The translations under genes were made by a program, and so were the position numbers. From positions 1,302,001-1,366,000 of the forward strand of contig NZ_JACCIU010000001.1 in the NCBI RefSeq assembly GCF_019303535.1: 64,000 nt of DNA, written 5' to 3'. How positions within the stretch are numbered: the stretch's first letter is position 1; each line of letters starts with the position of its first letter. This document shows, piece after piece, positions 52,883 to 64,000 of the stretch. Under the pieces are notes generated by a model. The model was given only the letters and a program-made list of their open reading frames with translations. It did not search any database and was not told where the DNA came from. Source of the stretch: Lactobacillus sp. Sy-1. Lineage in GTDB: Bacteria > Bacillota > Bacilli > Lactobacillales > Lactobacillaceae.

Positions 52883-54196
52883 CTATTTAGATTTATTAAC
52901 ACTGTGCTTTAAAATAATTTTACCATCTTCACTAACATTGATCCGATTGATTTTAGCACCCAACCGCGCTAGCTTTTTATGGAAATCATAGTAACCACGG
53001 TCTAGGTACTGTAGGTGCCCAACCGTCGTAATCCCCTTAGCAACTAATCCAGCAATAACCAGTGCCGCTCCCGCTCTTAAGTCAGTTGCAGAAACTTCAG
53101 CACCGTTGAAATCAGTAGGCCCTTGCATTACAACGGTCCGTCCACTAATGGTAAAGTGGGCATTCATCCGACGTAATTCTTCTAGATGCATAAACCGGTT
53201 TTCAAATACCGTTTCAGTCATCGTACTAGTTCCGTTAGCTAACAATTGTAAAATGGTCATTTGAGGTTGCATGTCAGTTGGAAAACCAGGATATGGCATT
53301 GTTTTTACGTCAGTTGGTTTCAAGGATTCAGGACCAATTACTTCAATTCCATTATCCTTTTCAATTACTTGAACTCCCATTTCACGCATTTTAGCAATCA
53401 ATGGCTTATTATGTTCAGCAATCGCGTCCCGAACTAATACATCCCCATGGGTAGCAGCTGCTGCTACCATAAAGGTCCCAGCTTCAATTCGATCTTGAAC
53501 CACAGTGTGTTCAGCACCATGAAGCGCGGAAACCCCTTCAATTTTAATGGTTTCAGTTCCGGCACCGCTTACCTTGGCACCCATCAAGTTTAACAACATT
53601 GCGAGGTCAACAATTTCTGGTTCCCGCGCAACGTTTCTAATCGTGGTTTTACCTTGAGCTAAAGTCGCTGCCATCATGATGTTTTGGGTCGCCCCCACAC
53701 TTGGAAAGTCAAGGTAAACGTCGCTGCCGACTAACCCATCCTCTGCAAAGGCTTCCACGTATCCATCATGCTGTTCGATCTTAGCCCCTAATTTTTCAAA
53801 TCCTTTTAAATGCAAGTCAATGGGGCGTGAGCCAATTGCACAACCACCAGGCAAAGCAATCTTAGCATGTCCTAGCCGAGCCAGAAGTGGACCCATTACG
53901 ACGATTGAAGCTCTCATTTTTGATACGTATTCAAAAGGTGCCTCTGAAGAAATATCCTTTGAAGCATCTAAAATAATTTGGTTTTTATTTTTATTGAATT
54001 TAATTTTAATGTTTAAAAAACGAAGGACTTCGTTCATCGTATATACATCTGATAACAACGGAACGTTATCTAGGGTTACTTTATCTGAACTTGCTAGGAT
54101 TGAAGCAGCTAATAAGGGTAATACAGCGTTTTTGGCACCCTCAATATGTACTTCACCTACTAAGCGATTGCCACCCTGCACAACAATCTTATCCAA
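52883..54196 (-). CDS. murA: UDP-N-acetylglucosamine 1-carboxyvinyltransferase MurA
   Basis: MurA transfers enolpyruvate from PEP to UDP-GlcNAc, the first committed peptidoglycan step and the fosfomycin target. The 437-residue protein has the catalytic Cys119 in [14 protein letters not shown]-like [10 protein letters not shown] at 18-27, and the [11 protein letters not shown] and [12 protein letters not shown] blocks. The Cys (not Asp) implies fosfomycin-sensitive chemistry. The start is TTG at 54196, nine bases after AGGAGG. A second MurA, common in Firmicutes, is not in this window. Confidence 0.96.
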   Translation of the reverse strand: MDKIVVQGGNRLVGEVHIEGAKNAVLPLLAASILASSDKVTLDNVPLLSDVYTMNEVLRFLNIKIKFNKNKNQIILDASKDISSEAPFEYVSKMRASIVVMGPLLARLGHAKIALPGGCAIGSRPIDLHLKGFEKLGAKIEQHDGYVEAFAEDGLVGSDVYLDFPSVGATQNIMMAATLAQGKTTIRNVAREPEIVDLAMLLNLMGAKVSGAGTETIKIEGVSALHGAEHTVVQDRIEAGTFMVAAAATHGDVLVRDAIAEHNKPLIAKMREMGVQVIEKDNGIEVIGPESLKPTDVKTMPYPGFPTDMQPQMTILQLLANGTSTMTETVFENRFMHLEELRRMNAHFTISGRTVVMQGPTDFNGAEVSATDLRAGAALVIAGLVAKGITTVGHLQYLDRGYYDFHKKLARLGAKINRINVSEDGKIILKHSVNKSK

Positions 54197-54209
54197 AACA
54201 ATAAACCTC

Positions 54210-54449
54210 CTAGAGTGATTTAGTGAAGGTAGTAAGGCCTAAAATCGCATTAACAACGTCAATAAAGAATGAACTGCAAATGAAACCAAACACAACTGAT
54301 AACATCACAATCATTACTTTCGCTTGCGATTCATGCATCCTAATATAACGCTCAATGTGGATATCTTGAATCCACCAAAAAGCGATTGAAATGAAAAATA
54401 AATGACTAACAATCGTCATTATTGAAACAATCCAATTCGAATGTATCAT
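54210..54449 (-). CDS. DUF1146 family membrane protein (YwzB-like)
   Basis: The start at ATG 54449 ([10 protein letters not shown]) follows GGAAGG by seven bases and gives 79 residues; ATG 54455 overlaps the ribosome site. The protein has two hydrophobic helices (about 6-27 and 46-66) joined by [17 protein letters not shown], typical of DUF1146. The function is unknown, but it is consistently found between the atp operon and murA in Bacilli. It is probably co-transcribed with murA. Confidence 0.85.
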   Translation of the reverse strand: MIHSNWIVSIMTIVSHLFFISIAFWWIQDIHIERYIRMHESQAKVMIVMLSVVFGFICSSFFIDVVNAILGLTTFTKSL

Positions 54450-54472
54450 AACCATACCTTCCCTATTTCTTT

Positions 54473-54481
54473 ACTATATCA
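54473..54481 (-). promoter_or_regulatory. Extended -10 promoter element for the DUF1146-murA genes
   Basis: The minus strand reads TGATATAGT, 24 bases before the DUF1146 start, downstream of the atp terminator. The -35 is weak. Confidence 0.5.
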
Positions 54482-54526
54482 CATTTTAATATAAATATCC
54501 GCTATATTTGTTAATTGTAACATAGC

Positions 54527-54568
54527 AAAAAAAGGGACCGCAAAAGTTTTCACTTTTACAATCCCTTT
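54527..54568 (-). terminator. Terminator of the atp operon
   Basis: On the minus strand AAAGGGA pairs with TCCCTTT, with an inner AAAAGT/ACTTTT stem, followed by a T-run. It is a long and very strong hairpin past atpC. Confidence 0.94.
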
Positions 54569-54579
54569 GATTGAAATTA

Positions 54580-55002
54580 TTAATGACGAGCAACGTGAAT
54601 CCGGTTAATCGCACGTTGTAAAGCAATTTGATCACGAGTGATCGTCTTGTTATCATGCTTACTTTGTGCTTCTTGGAGTCTTTGTTGAGCCCGATCACGT
54701 GCCCGTTCAGCACGTTCGACATCAATATCGCCTTGCTTTTCAGCACTGTCGGCAATAATGGTTAAAACGTTATTGGAGAATTCAACGAAACCACCGTTAA
54801 CGGCAATTTCATCTTCTTTACCATTATCGTATTTAACTCGTGCTTCATCTACTTCGAGAGAAGCAATAACAGGAAGATGGTCGTGCATAATCCCAAGTTC
54901 ACCAGTTTTGGTTTTAACAATTACTAGGTAAGCTTGGTCATTTTGGTAGACCATTCCATCAGGAGTAACGATACTAATGGTTAATACTGAGTTATCAGCC
55001 AA
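54580..55002 (-). CDS. atpC: F1Fo-ATPase subunit epsilon
   Basis: Epsilon couples the rotor to F1 and restrains ATP hydrolysis. The 140-residue protein has the N-terminal beta-sandwich (LTISIVTPDGMVYQ, GELGIMHDHLPVIASL, NGGFVEFSNN) and a C-terminal two-helix domain. The start is TTG at 55002, seven bases after GGAGGG. It is the last gene of atpBEFHAGDC. Confidence 0.96.
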   Translation of the reverse strand: MADNSVLTISIVTPDGMVYQNDQAYLVIVKTKTGELGIMHDHLPVIASLEVDEARVKYDNGKEDEIAVNGGFVEFSNNVLTIIADSAEKQGDIDVERAERARDRAQQRLQEAQSKHDNKTITRDQIALQRAINRIHVARH

Positions 55003-55014
55003 TTAGAACCCTCC

Positions 55015-56436
<1,422 letters not shown>

Positions 56437-56451
56437 TTAATTCCTCCCATA

Positions 56452-57342
56452 TTAATGCTTCAAGGCTTCTTGACCACCTGTAATTTCAGTAATTTCAGTG
56501 GTAATTGCAGCCTGACGAGCTCTATTATATTGTAGTTGTAACTTACCAATTAAATCTTCTGCATTATCAGATGCAGCGCTCATGGCAGTTGAACTAGAAG
56601 CATGCTCTGAAGTCTTAGCATCTAGAATTGCTCCAAAGATTAATCCTTCAGTGTATTGAGGAATCACTACCCGCAATACGGAACCTTCATCTGGTTCAAC
56701 GTCATAAGTGGGACCAATTTCAGATGCTTTCACATCTCCACTCTTCCCAGTATTAATTGTTTCGTCATCTAATGGCAACATTTTTTCAGCCCGAAAGTTT
56801 GAAGTCATTCGGTTAACAAAATGACTATAACAAACGTAAAGTTCGCTAAAGACACCATCATTATACATCGATGTAACAGTATCAACAATTTCTTTTACTT
56901 CCCTAAAAGTAGGAATATCAGAAACGCCGCGGTATTCATAAGCAACGTTTGCACCACGCTTTTTATAAAAATCAGCACCGTTTCCACCAACTGCTAATAA
57001 TAAGTAATCATCGGTATTTGGTGTATGCTCTTGAATAAATTCATTCGCACCGCGAATAACATTACTGTTATAACTTCCAACCATTCCACGATCAGACGTA
57101 ATAACTAAATAGGCAGTCTTACCCTTAGAGTTAGACTTGCTTGAGGAATTAAAGTTATCTAATAAATGAGTCTTAGCTAAATGCAATACAACCGCCTTAA
57201 CACGGGAGACGTATTCGTCATAATTAACCGAGTGCTTTTGGATTTGGGTTAACTTTGCAGTTTGCACCATTTCCATCGCAGTGGTAATTTGATGTGTTTT
57301 CTTGGTTGATTGAATGCGATGTTTAACATCATTCAAAGACAT
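56452..57342 (-). CDS. atpG: F1Fo-ATPase subunit gamma
   Basis: Gamma is the central rotor shaft. The 296 residues begin MSLNDVKHRIQSTKKTHQIT, with coiled-coil helices at both ends (the C-terminal ASDNAEDLIGKLQLQYNRARQ region) and a central Rossmann-like domain (VITSDRGMVGSYN). Length is slightly above the common 285-290. It lies between atpA and atpD. Confidence 0.96.
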   Translation of the reverse strand: MSLNDVKHRIQSTKKTHQITTAMEMVQTAKLTQIQKHSVNYDEYVSRVKAVVLHLAKTHLLDNFNSSSKSNSKGKTAYLVITSDRGMVGSYNSNVIRGANEFIQEHTPNTDDYLLLAVGGNGADFYKKRGANVAYEYRGVSDIPTFREVKEIVDTVTSMYNDGVFSELYVCYSHFVNRMTSNFRAEKMLPLDDETINTGKSGDVKASEIGPTYDVEPDEGSVLRVVIPQYTEGLIFGAILDAKTSEHASSSTAMSAASDNAEDLIGKLQLQYNRARQAAITTEITEITGGQEALKH

Positions 57343-57362
57343 TGTTTCACCATCCCTTCAAG

Positions 57363-58919
<1,557 letters not shown>

Positions 58920-58930
58920 TTAGATATCGT

Positions 58931-59476
58931 TTACTTTAATAGGAGTTGCTTGATGCGGTTAAGTTTAGACTTAACGCTCCCATCAAAAGTAACATCTGCT
59001 GATTTAATAATTAAACCACCAATAATACTTGGATCAACCTTACTACTCAAAACAACCTTCTTAGCACCAATGCGCTTAGCAAAGGCATCCTTTAGCTTAG
59101 CTTGTTGATCATTATCGAGTGAAACAGCGCTGATTAAATCAGCCTTAACAATGTGGTTATATTCATCATAAATGTCTTCAAAGGCATCGATGGTGGGAAC
59201 CATCTTGTCCATGTTATCACTACCTGATAATACCCTTACCAAGTTTTGGATGTATTTTGAACTAGCATTGTCGATCATTGACTTTACTAATTTAGCCTTG
59301 TCAGATTCAGGGAAGGTAACGTTGCTCAACACTGGAGCAAAACTAGGGTTATCTTCAAAGATGGCCTTAATTGATTCTAGGTCTTCGTAACCAGAATCTA
59401 ATTCTTTATCAGCTTTTAGTAAATCAAATAACGCTTTCGCGTAACGTTTTGAAAATGTAACTTTATCTAGACTCAT
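58931..59476 (-). CDS. atpH: F1Fo-ATPase subunit delta
   Basis: Delta joins F1 to the b-subunit stalk. The start at ATG 59476 ([20 protein letters not shown]; 181 residues) is chosen because the family N-terminus begins there; the longer frame to 59509 lies within atpF. It overlaps the end of atpF by 14 bases. The C-terminal region [22 protein letters not shown] is the family signature (shown in part). Confidence 0.94.
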   Translation of the reverse strand: MSLDKVTFSKRYAKALFDLLKADKELDSGYEDLESIKAIFEDNPSFAPVLSNVTFPESDKAKLVKSMIDNASSKYIQNLVRVLSGSDNMDKMVPTIDAFEDIYDEYNHIVKADLISAVSLDNDQQAKLKDAFAKRIGAKKVVLSSKVDPSIIGGLIIKSADVTFDGSVKSKLNRIKQLLLK

Positions 59477-59981
59477 TTTGCTTCCCCAACCCTTCGATGT
59501 AAGAATCAATTAGCGCCTTCTGGTCGTTTGCCTTTAATTCTTTTTGAATGATCTTAGAAGCGATTTCAATAGATAAGTTTGCCACATCATTTTTGGTATT
59601 TGCTAATACATCTTGACGTTCTTGTTCAATACTCTTATGAGCATTGTCCTTAATGGTTTGCGCATCACTTTGAGCGTCAGAGACAATTTGTTCTTGTTGC
59701 TTTTGACCAGCTTGCTTAGCATTAGTAATGATTGTACTTGCTTCATCATGCGACTTATTAAGTTCATCTTGACGTTGTTTAGCTAAACTATCAGCTTCTT
59801 GATGTTTCTGCTTAGCAGAATCAATATCACTGACAATTTGTTGAGTTCTTTCATTCAACATTTTGTTGATTGGTTTCCAAGCGAAAACCTTAATCAAGAG
59901 TACCAAAACTAGGAATAAGACTAAGTAATAAAGCATTGTTCCGTAAGCTAATTCAGCTCCGAATACCAACTGTGAAAGCAT
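59463..59981 (-). CDS. atpF: F1Fo-ATPase subunit b
   Basis: Subunit b is the peripheral stalk. The 172 residues have one N-terminal membrane helix (about 14-34) containing the family motif [19 protein letters not shown], then a long charged coiled coil rich in Gln/Lys/Asp. Length is normal. The start ATG at 59981 follows AAGGAGGTG. Confidence 0.95.
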   Translation of the reverse strand: MLSQLVFGAELAYGTMLYYLVLFLVLVLLIKVFAWKPINKMLNERTQQIVSDIDSAKQKHQEADSLAKQRQDELNKSHDEASTIITNAKQAGQKQQEQIVSDAQSDAQTIKDNAHKSIEQERQDVLANTKNDVANLSIEIASKIIQKELKANDQKALIDSYIEGLGKQNESR

Positions 59982-60030
59982 CTATTGACACCTCCTTACG
60001 TCAATGTAATATTTGTAATTTTAAATTTAA

Positions 60031-60243
60031 TTACTTGTTCATAAGAATGAAACCAACAACGACAGCTAAGATAGGCATAGCTTCAACTAAACCAACACCA
60101 ATAAACATGTTAGTAAATAACTTACCTTGCATTTCTGGTTGACGAACCATTCCTTCTAGTAACTTAGAAGCAACGATACCATCACCGATACCACCACCAA
60201 TGGCAGCACCTGCTAAAGCAATACCAGCTCCGATTAATCCCAT
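60031..60243 (-). CDS. atpE: F1Fo-ATPase subunit c
   Basis: Subunit c makes the proton-driven ring. The 70-residue hairpin has Gly/Ala-rich helix 1 ([18 protein letters not shown]), the polar loop RQPEM (34-38) and helix 2 with the proton-binding Glu54 in GLVEAMPI. There is no sodium-binding signature. The ribosome site is AAGGAGGAC. Confidence 0.97.
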   Translation of the reverse strand: MGLIGAGIALAGAAIGGGIGDGIVASKLLEGMVRQPEMQGKLFTNMFIGVGLVEAMPILAVVVGFILMNK

Positions 60244-60282
60244 AACAATAGTCCTCCTTAATTTATAGACAGTTTTTAAATG

Positions 60283-60999
60283 TTATTCAGCAGATATTTT
60301 TCCATTAATATATACTGAAGTTAAGGTTACAAACACATAGGCTTGGATCGCACCTAAGAAAATCGAGAAAGCCTGCCAGATTAACTCAATTGGAGCTAAT
60401 CCGATAATGGTGACAATTCCATTTGAAAATGCCAAACCTCCGACAAGTTTCAACAGAATTTCACCGGCATAAATAACCCCGAATAAACGAAGTCCTAAGG
60501 TTAGGAAATTCGAAAATTCTTCAAATAATGCGAGCGGGAACCAGAATACAAATGGTTCTAGGTACGTATTCTTAAAATAGCCCCCAAACCCGAGCTTCTT
60601 AACACCTGCGTAGTGAGATAGCGCAATTGTGAATAATGCTAATGTCATCGTAAACATTGGGTCCGCAGTCGGACTCTTAACGTAAGTAACACCATTAACA
60701 TCTACTTGAAGCATTAAACCTAGCTGATTTGATACAAAAATTAAGACAAATAAAACAAATCCATATAGTTTAAAGCTAGCAGCGTCACTATCACTCATTG
60801 ATCCACGAGTAGTTGTATTGGAAAAGTCAATAATTGACTCTAATACCGCTTGTTTCTTACTTGTGGGTCGAACTTGCAAATTGCGTGACAACCAAACTAC
60901 AATCACTAACACGATGGCTGCAGCTACAGTCGCAGCTACCATATTACCGATATTAAATGTTAATCCACCAAGGAAGAAAGTTGAAATTTTATCATTCAA
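60283..60999 (-). CDS. atpB: F1Fo-ATPase subunit a
   Basis: Subunit a forms the proton half-channels. The start is probably TTG 60999 (LNDKISTFFLGG; 238 residues), six bases after AGAGGTG; the GTG of that site at 61008 is in frame. It has five to six membrane helices. The essential Arg is in TLGLRLFGVIYAGE, where the residue after FG is Val instead of the usual Asn. The C-terminal Gln in GAIQAYVFVTLTSVYI is present. It is the first gene of the atp operon. Confidence 0.94.
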   Translation of the reverse strand: MNDKISTFFLGGLTFNIGNMVAATVAAAIVLVIVVWLSRNLQVRPTSKKQAVLESIIDFSNTTTRGSMSDSDAASFKLYGFVLFVLIFVSNQLGLMLQVDVNGVTYVKSPTADPMFTMTLALFTIALSHYAGVKKLGFGGYFKNTYLEPFVFWFPLALFEEFSNFLTLGLRLFGVIYAGEILLKLVGGLAFSNGIVTIIGLAPIELIWQAFSIFLGAIQAYVFVTLTSVYINGKISAE

Positions 61000-61125
61000 G
61001 AATTTCACCTCTTTTCATGTAACCTATCCAACCATGATACACCTATTACACTTTGAATGTAATAAATTGATTAAGATTATTTATTCAAAAGTGAATTTGT
61101 ATTTATCTTAATAAATACATTCAAA

Positions 61126-61154
61126 ATCTTACCACTGTTTAACATATATTTCAA
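61126..61154 (-). promoter_or_regulatory. Promoter of the atp operon
   Basis: The minus strand has TTGAAA (61149-61154), 17 bp, then TAAGAT (61126-61131), with a TG one base before the -10. The resulting A/T-rich leader of about 120 nt before atpB holds no other feature I could support. Confidence 0.72.
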
Positions 61155-61210
61155 AGCAATTTACCATTTTTAGTTAATTTACTTTACAATCACCTATGAA
61201 AACTTATAAA

Positions 61211-61244
61211 TAAAAATGCCGCCTAAATAATAGACGACATTTTA
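61211..61244 (-). terminator. Terminator after upp
   Basis: On the minus strand AAAATGTCGTC pairs with the GGCGGCATTTTT side (with G-T pairs), followed by ATTT. It lies immediately downstream of the upp stop. Confidence 0.82.
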
Positions 61245-61245
61245 A

Positions 61246-61878
61246 CTATTTCGTGCCAAATAAGCGGTCTCCGGCATCACCTAGACCTGGGAAAATATAC
61301 CCATCATCTAAATGATCATCAAGCGCCGCTGCAATAATATCAACATCTGGATGGGCATCCTGAAGTGATTTCACCCCTTCTGGGGCAGCCACTAAACAAA
61401 TAAATTTAATATTTTTAGGGTTTGCACCTCGCTTTTTAATCGCATCAATTGCCATGATTGCAGAACCACCAGTAGCAAGCATTGGATCAACCATAAAAAT
61501 CTGGCGTTGATCAATATCTGATGGTAATTTCACAAAGTATTCATGTGGTTCAAAAGTTTCTTCATCCCGAAACATTCCAATGTGGCCAACCTTAGCTGCT
61601 GGAATTAAATCAAGCATTCCATCGACCATGCCGAGTCCAGCCCTTAAAATTGGAACCACGGCTAACTTTTTACCGGCCAATTGTTTTGAAGTTGTCTTCC
61701 CCATTGGGGTTTCAATTTCAACATCTTCAACCGGTAAGTCACGAGATGCTTCAAAAGCCAGGAGTCGTGCAATTTCGTTAGTAACTTCACGAAATTCACG
61801 GGTTCCGCAGTGTTTATCCCTAATAATCGTTAATTTATGTTGAATCAATGGATGATTCATCACTTCAAGTTTACCCAT
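61246..61878 (-). CDS. upp: Uracil phosphoribosyltransferase
   Basis: Upp makes UMP from uracil and PRPP in pyrimidine salvage. The 210 residues include the PRPP-binding motif [13 protein letters not shown] (about 129-141) and the C-terminal uracil-binding [17 protein letters not shown]. The [16 protein letters not shown] segment is also conserved. It follows glyA by 17 bp, so the two are probably co-transcribed. This position before the atp operon is standard in Bacilli. Confidence 0.97.
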   Translation of the reverse strand: MGKLEVMNHPLIQHKLTIIRDKHCGTREFREVTNEIARLLAFEASRDLPVEDVEIETPMGKTTSKQLAGKKLAVVPILRAGLGMVDGMLDLIPAAKVGHIGMFRDEETFEPHEYFVKLPSDIDQRQIFMVDPMLATGGSAIMAIDAIKKRGANPKNIKFICLVAAPEGVKSLQDAHPDVDIIAAALDDHLDDGYIFPGLGDAGDRLFGTK

Positions 61879-61895
61879 TATAAATCTCCTTTAGC

Positions 61896-63140
61896 TTACC
61901 ATTCGATTGGGTGAGCGTCAGTCAATCCTTGAACTCCAGCACGAACTTCTTTCATTACTTCATCGTCGTTATGGCCATTAATTACATCCATAATTAATTC
62001 AGCAACACGGGTAGCATCGGCTTCCTTAAATCCACGGGTAGTGATTGCAGGAGTTCCGATTCTGATTCCACTGGTTTCTGTTGGCTTGCGCTTATCATTT
62101 GGAAGCATTTCTTTATTAGTAGTAATCATAACTGATTCTAACATTTCTTGAAGTTCACGACCAGAGATATCAGTCTTACTGAGGTCTAGGTTTAATAAGT
62201 GATTGTCAGTTCCACCAGAAACAACGCTTACGTTTTCAGAATCATTAAATACCTTAGCCATTGCCTTAGCATTCTTGATAATTTGTTCACAATAAGTCTT
62301 GTATTCTGGTTGTAAATCTTCTCTGAATGTTTCTGCCTTGGCAGCAATCACGTGTTCTAGTGGACCCCCTTGGGTACCTGGAAACACAGCAGAGTTAATT
62401 TTCTTAGCGTATTTTTCTTGGGATAAAATAAGTCCCCCACGAGGGCCACGAAGGGTCTTATGGGTAGTAGTAGTTACAACATCAGCAATGCCAACTGGAC
62501 TTGGGTGTAAACCAGTAGCAACTAATCCGGCAATATGAGCCATATCAACCATTAAATATGCACCAACGGCATCAGCAATTTCTCTAAACTTCTTCCAATC
62601 AATGATTCGGCTGTAAGCAGAAGCTCCTGCAACAATCATCTTAGGTTGAACTTCCTTAGCAGCTTCCATGATTGCATCATAATCTAATTCTTCACTATTT
62701 GGATCCAGTCCGTAGGTAAAGGTATCATAAATCTTTCCAGAGAAGTTAAATTTAGCACCGTGGCTCAAGTGACCACCAGCATTTAGGTCCATTCCTAGAA
62801 TCCGGTCACCAGGCTTTAAGAACGCAGCGTAAGCAGCTTGGTTAGCTTGTGATCCTGAATGTGGTTGAACGTTAGCAAATTCAGCCCCGAACAACTTCTT
62901 AGCACGGTCAATCGCTAATTGTTCAACAACATCAATAAATTCACAACCACCATAGTAACGCTTGCCAGGAAGTCCTTCAGCATACTTATTAGTAAGGACA
63001 CTTCCTTGTGCAGCCATTACGGCGTCTGAAGTAATATTTTCAGAGGCAATCAATTCGATGTTATCTTGTTGCCGGTCTCGTTCATTGTCAATTGCTGCCC
63101 ATAATTCTGGATCTGCTTCGCGATAATCATATTTAATCAT
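61896..63140 (-). CDS. glyA: Serine hydroxymethyltransferase
   Basis: GlyA interconverts serine and glycine with tetrahydrofolate, feeding one-carbon metabolism. The 414-residue PLP enzyme has the [19 protein letters not shown] segment, [11 protein letters not shown], and the PLP lysine in [14 protein letters not shown] (about 220-233). Length is normal. It lies 54 bp after sua5, the usual neighbour in Firmicutes. FolC, also in this window, glutamylates its cofactor. Confidence 0.97.
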   Translation of the reverse strand: MIKYDYREADPELWAAIDNERDRQQDNIELIASENITSDAVMAAQGSVLTNKYAEGLPGKRYYGGCEFIDVVEQLAIDRAKKLFGAEFANVQPHSGSQANQAAYAAFLKPGDRILGMDLNAGGHLSHGAKFNFSGKIYDTFTYGLDPNSEELDYDAIMEAAKEVQPKMIVAGASAYSRIIDWKKFREIADAVGAYLMVDMAHIAGLVATGLHPSPVGIADVVTTTTHKTLRGPRGGLILSQEKYAKKINSAVFPGTQGGPLEHVIAAKAETFREDLQPEYKTYCEQIIKNAKAMAKVFNDSENVSVVSGGTDNHLLNLDLSKTDISGRELQEMLESVMITTNKEMLPNDKRKPTETSGIRIGTPAITTRGFKEADATRVAELIMDVINGHNDDEVMKEVRAGVQGLTDAHPIEW

Positions 63141-63194
63141 TATTTATAAACCCCTCATGTTTTGATATTCTAAAACGACGCTGTCAACAACCAG

Positions 63195-64000
63195 TTATTT
63201 TTTAATCTCAAAATGCATCTGACCAGCTGATTTATTCAACCGGTTCATGTATGCTTCACCTAATCCATCCGTTCGAAAGCCTTCTGTTAAAATTGATTTG
63301 ACGTCGGGTTCATCGTCAAAATGCCGCAAGCCCTTAAATAACAAGTGACTAGCTGATTTAACATCTGCCCCCAGGCTAAACAATTCAACGTTTGCGGGCC
63401 AATTCGCACTGTTCAGCACTGAATCGGTAGTCATCACGCCCACCTTAGTGGGTTGTTCGGCTGCCCAGTGGCTGGCTTGTTGCCAATCTGAATCATGGTC
63501 AACGATGTAGACCTGTGCATTGGGCGCATAGTGCTTGTACTTCATTCCGGGGGCTTTGGGAGCTTCACTGCCAGAAACGCTGTGTTTTTCATCATTAACG
63601 GTGCCCAGAACCGCCCGCAGTTGATCGGCAGTTACCCCGCCTGGGCGTAGAATTGCGGGAACGTCAGTGGACATATCTAATACGGTTGATTCAACCCCAA
63701 TGTCAGTTGGGCCATCATCAATCACCCCGGCAATCTTTCCCTTTAAATCATGATAAACATGCTCAGCAACAGTCGGACTAGGCTTGCCAGAAGTATTCGC
63801 AGACGGGCCAACCAGTGGAACCCCAGCAGCCTTGATCAAATCGATCGTAACTTGATTTTTCGGATTCCGAAATGCTGCAGTATCTAGCCCACCAGTAACC
63901 GCCTTAGAAAGACTGCCTGGCTTTAATTTAAAGATTATTGTTAAAGGACCGGGCCAAAACGTATTAATCAACTGCTTGGCAGTATCTGAAAGTGGTTGGG
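63195..64000 (-). CDS. sua5: L-threonylcarbamoyladenylate synthase (Sua5/YwlC), partial
   Basis: Sua5 makes threonylcarbamoyl-AMP for the t6A37 modification of ANN-decoding tRNAs. The gene runs off the right edge: the frame is open to 64000 with QPLSDTAKQLINTFWPGPLT, which is internal to the YrdC-like domain, so about 70-80 N-terminal residues are outside. Visible motifs are PSANTSGKPSPT and STVLDMS in the catalytic domain. A C-terminal Sua5 domain follows (GMKYKHYAPNA at its start). The TTG at 63971 is not a real start. Confidence 0.93.
   Translation of the reverse strand, partial: QPLSDTAKQLINTFWPGPLTIIFKLKPGSLSKAVTGGLDTAAFRNPKNQVTIDLIKAAGVPLVGPSANTSGKPSPTVAEHVYHDLKGKIAGVIDDGPTDIGVESTVLDMSTDVPAILRPGGVTADQLRAVLGTVNDEKHSVSGSEAPKAPGMKYKHYAPNAQVYIVDHDSDWQQASHWAAEQPTKVGVMTTDSVLNSANWPANVELFSLGADVKSASHLLFKGLRHFDDEPDVKSILTEGFRTDGLGEAYMNRLNKSAGQMHFEIKK

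Noticed and set aside
54486-54755. 89-residue minus-strand ORF overlapping the end of atpC and the atp terminator
   Set aside because: It crosses a strong terminator and is a frame-shifted shadow of atpC.
61009-61125. Riboswitch or small RNA in the atp leader
   Set aside because: The leader is A/T-rich with only weak hairpins and no recognisable class.
63159-63176. Imperfect palindrome GTTTT-N8-AAAAC upstream of glyA as an operator
   Set aside because: Its centre is poorly symmetric, it has no known cognate, and the region is A/T-rich; the glyA promoter itself is not clear, with a TTGACA but no well-spaced -10.

Overview
The window is a 64 kb stretch of a low-GC (roughly 40% by eye) Lactobacillaceae chromosome. 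The gene order is the core order of lactobacilli: ruvX-ireB-alaS-cshB-nrnA, yajC-ruvBA-mutLS-ymdB-rny-recA-cinA-pgsA-rodZ-ymfHF, minDC-mreDCB-folC-valS-thiI-nifS-ezrA, rpsD, rodA-yidD-mbl-murA, the atp operon, then upp-glyA-sua5. The Ddl protein has Phe258 where D-Ala-D-Ala ligases have Tyr, as in vancomycin-resistant lactobacilli and leuconostocs. Several genes usually present in these blocks are missing (queA-tgt, ymfI, radC, the N-terminal half of cinA). This suggests a member with a reduced genome, for example Fructilactobacillus or a relative; the genus is a guess. I saw no tRNA, rRNA, IS element, prophage or CRISPR array.

Layout. 1-17 kb: DNA repair and RNA processing, all on the minus strand, with a T-box in front of alaS and an SOS-type operator at recA. 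17-22 kb: envelope and lipid genes (pgsA, rodZ) and two M16-family proteins. 22-24.5 kb: an amino-acid ABC transporter behind a T-box leader whose stem III/antiterminator/terminator module is duplicated. 24.5-37 kb: division and shape genes (minDC, mreDCB, ezrA), folC, T-box-controlled valS, and the sulfur-transfer pair nifS-thiI. 37.3-41.3 kb: the only plus-strand block (free-Met-sulfoxide reductase, rpsD with a long leader, yueI, rarA, a small membrane protein, a universal stress protein). 41.3-47 kb: an XRE-TPR regulator, tag, ddl, and a GntR-controlled ABC system with two paralogous membrane proteins. 47-50 kb: metNIQ behind a Met T-box. 50-54.5 kb: rodA, yidD, mbl, murA. 54.5-61 kb: atpBEFHAGDC. 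61-64 kb: upp, glyA and sua5, which runs off the right edge.

How the parts work together. MreB/MreC/MreD, Mbl, RodA, RodZ, MurA and Ddl supply rod-shape wall synthesis. MinCD and EzrA place and regulate the division ring. Three aminoacyl-tRNA-sensing families (Ala, Val, Met) and one unassigned T-box tune synthetases and transporters to uncharged tRNA. NifS and ThiI probably make 4-thiouridine in tRNA.

The most striking observation is RNase Y (14248-15816). It is full length, with an intact membrane anchor, coiled coil and KH domain, but the HD-domain metal-ligand positions have changed (His to Arg339, HD to His368-Glu369, His-His to Asn406-Asp407, Asp to Glu426). It looks like a catalytically altered or inactive RNase Y kept as a scaffold. 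The duplicated T-box module is the second most unusual item.
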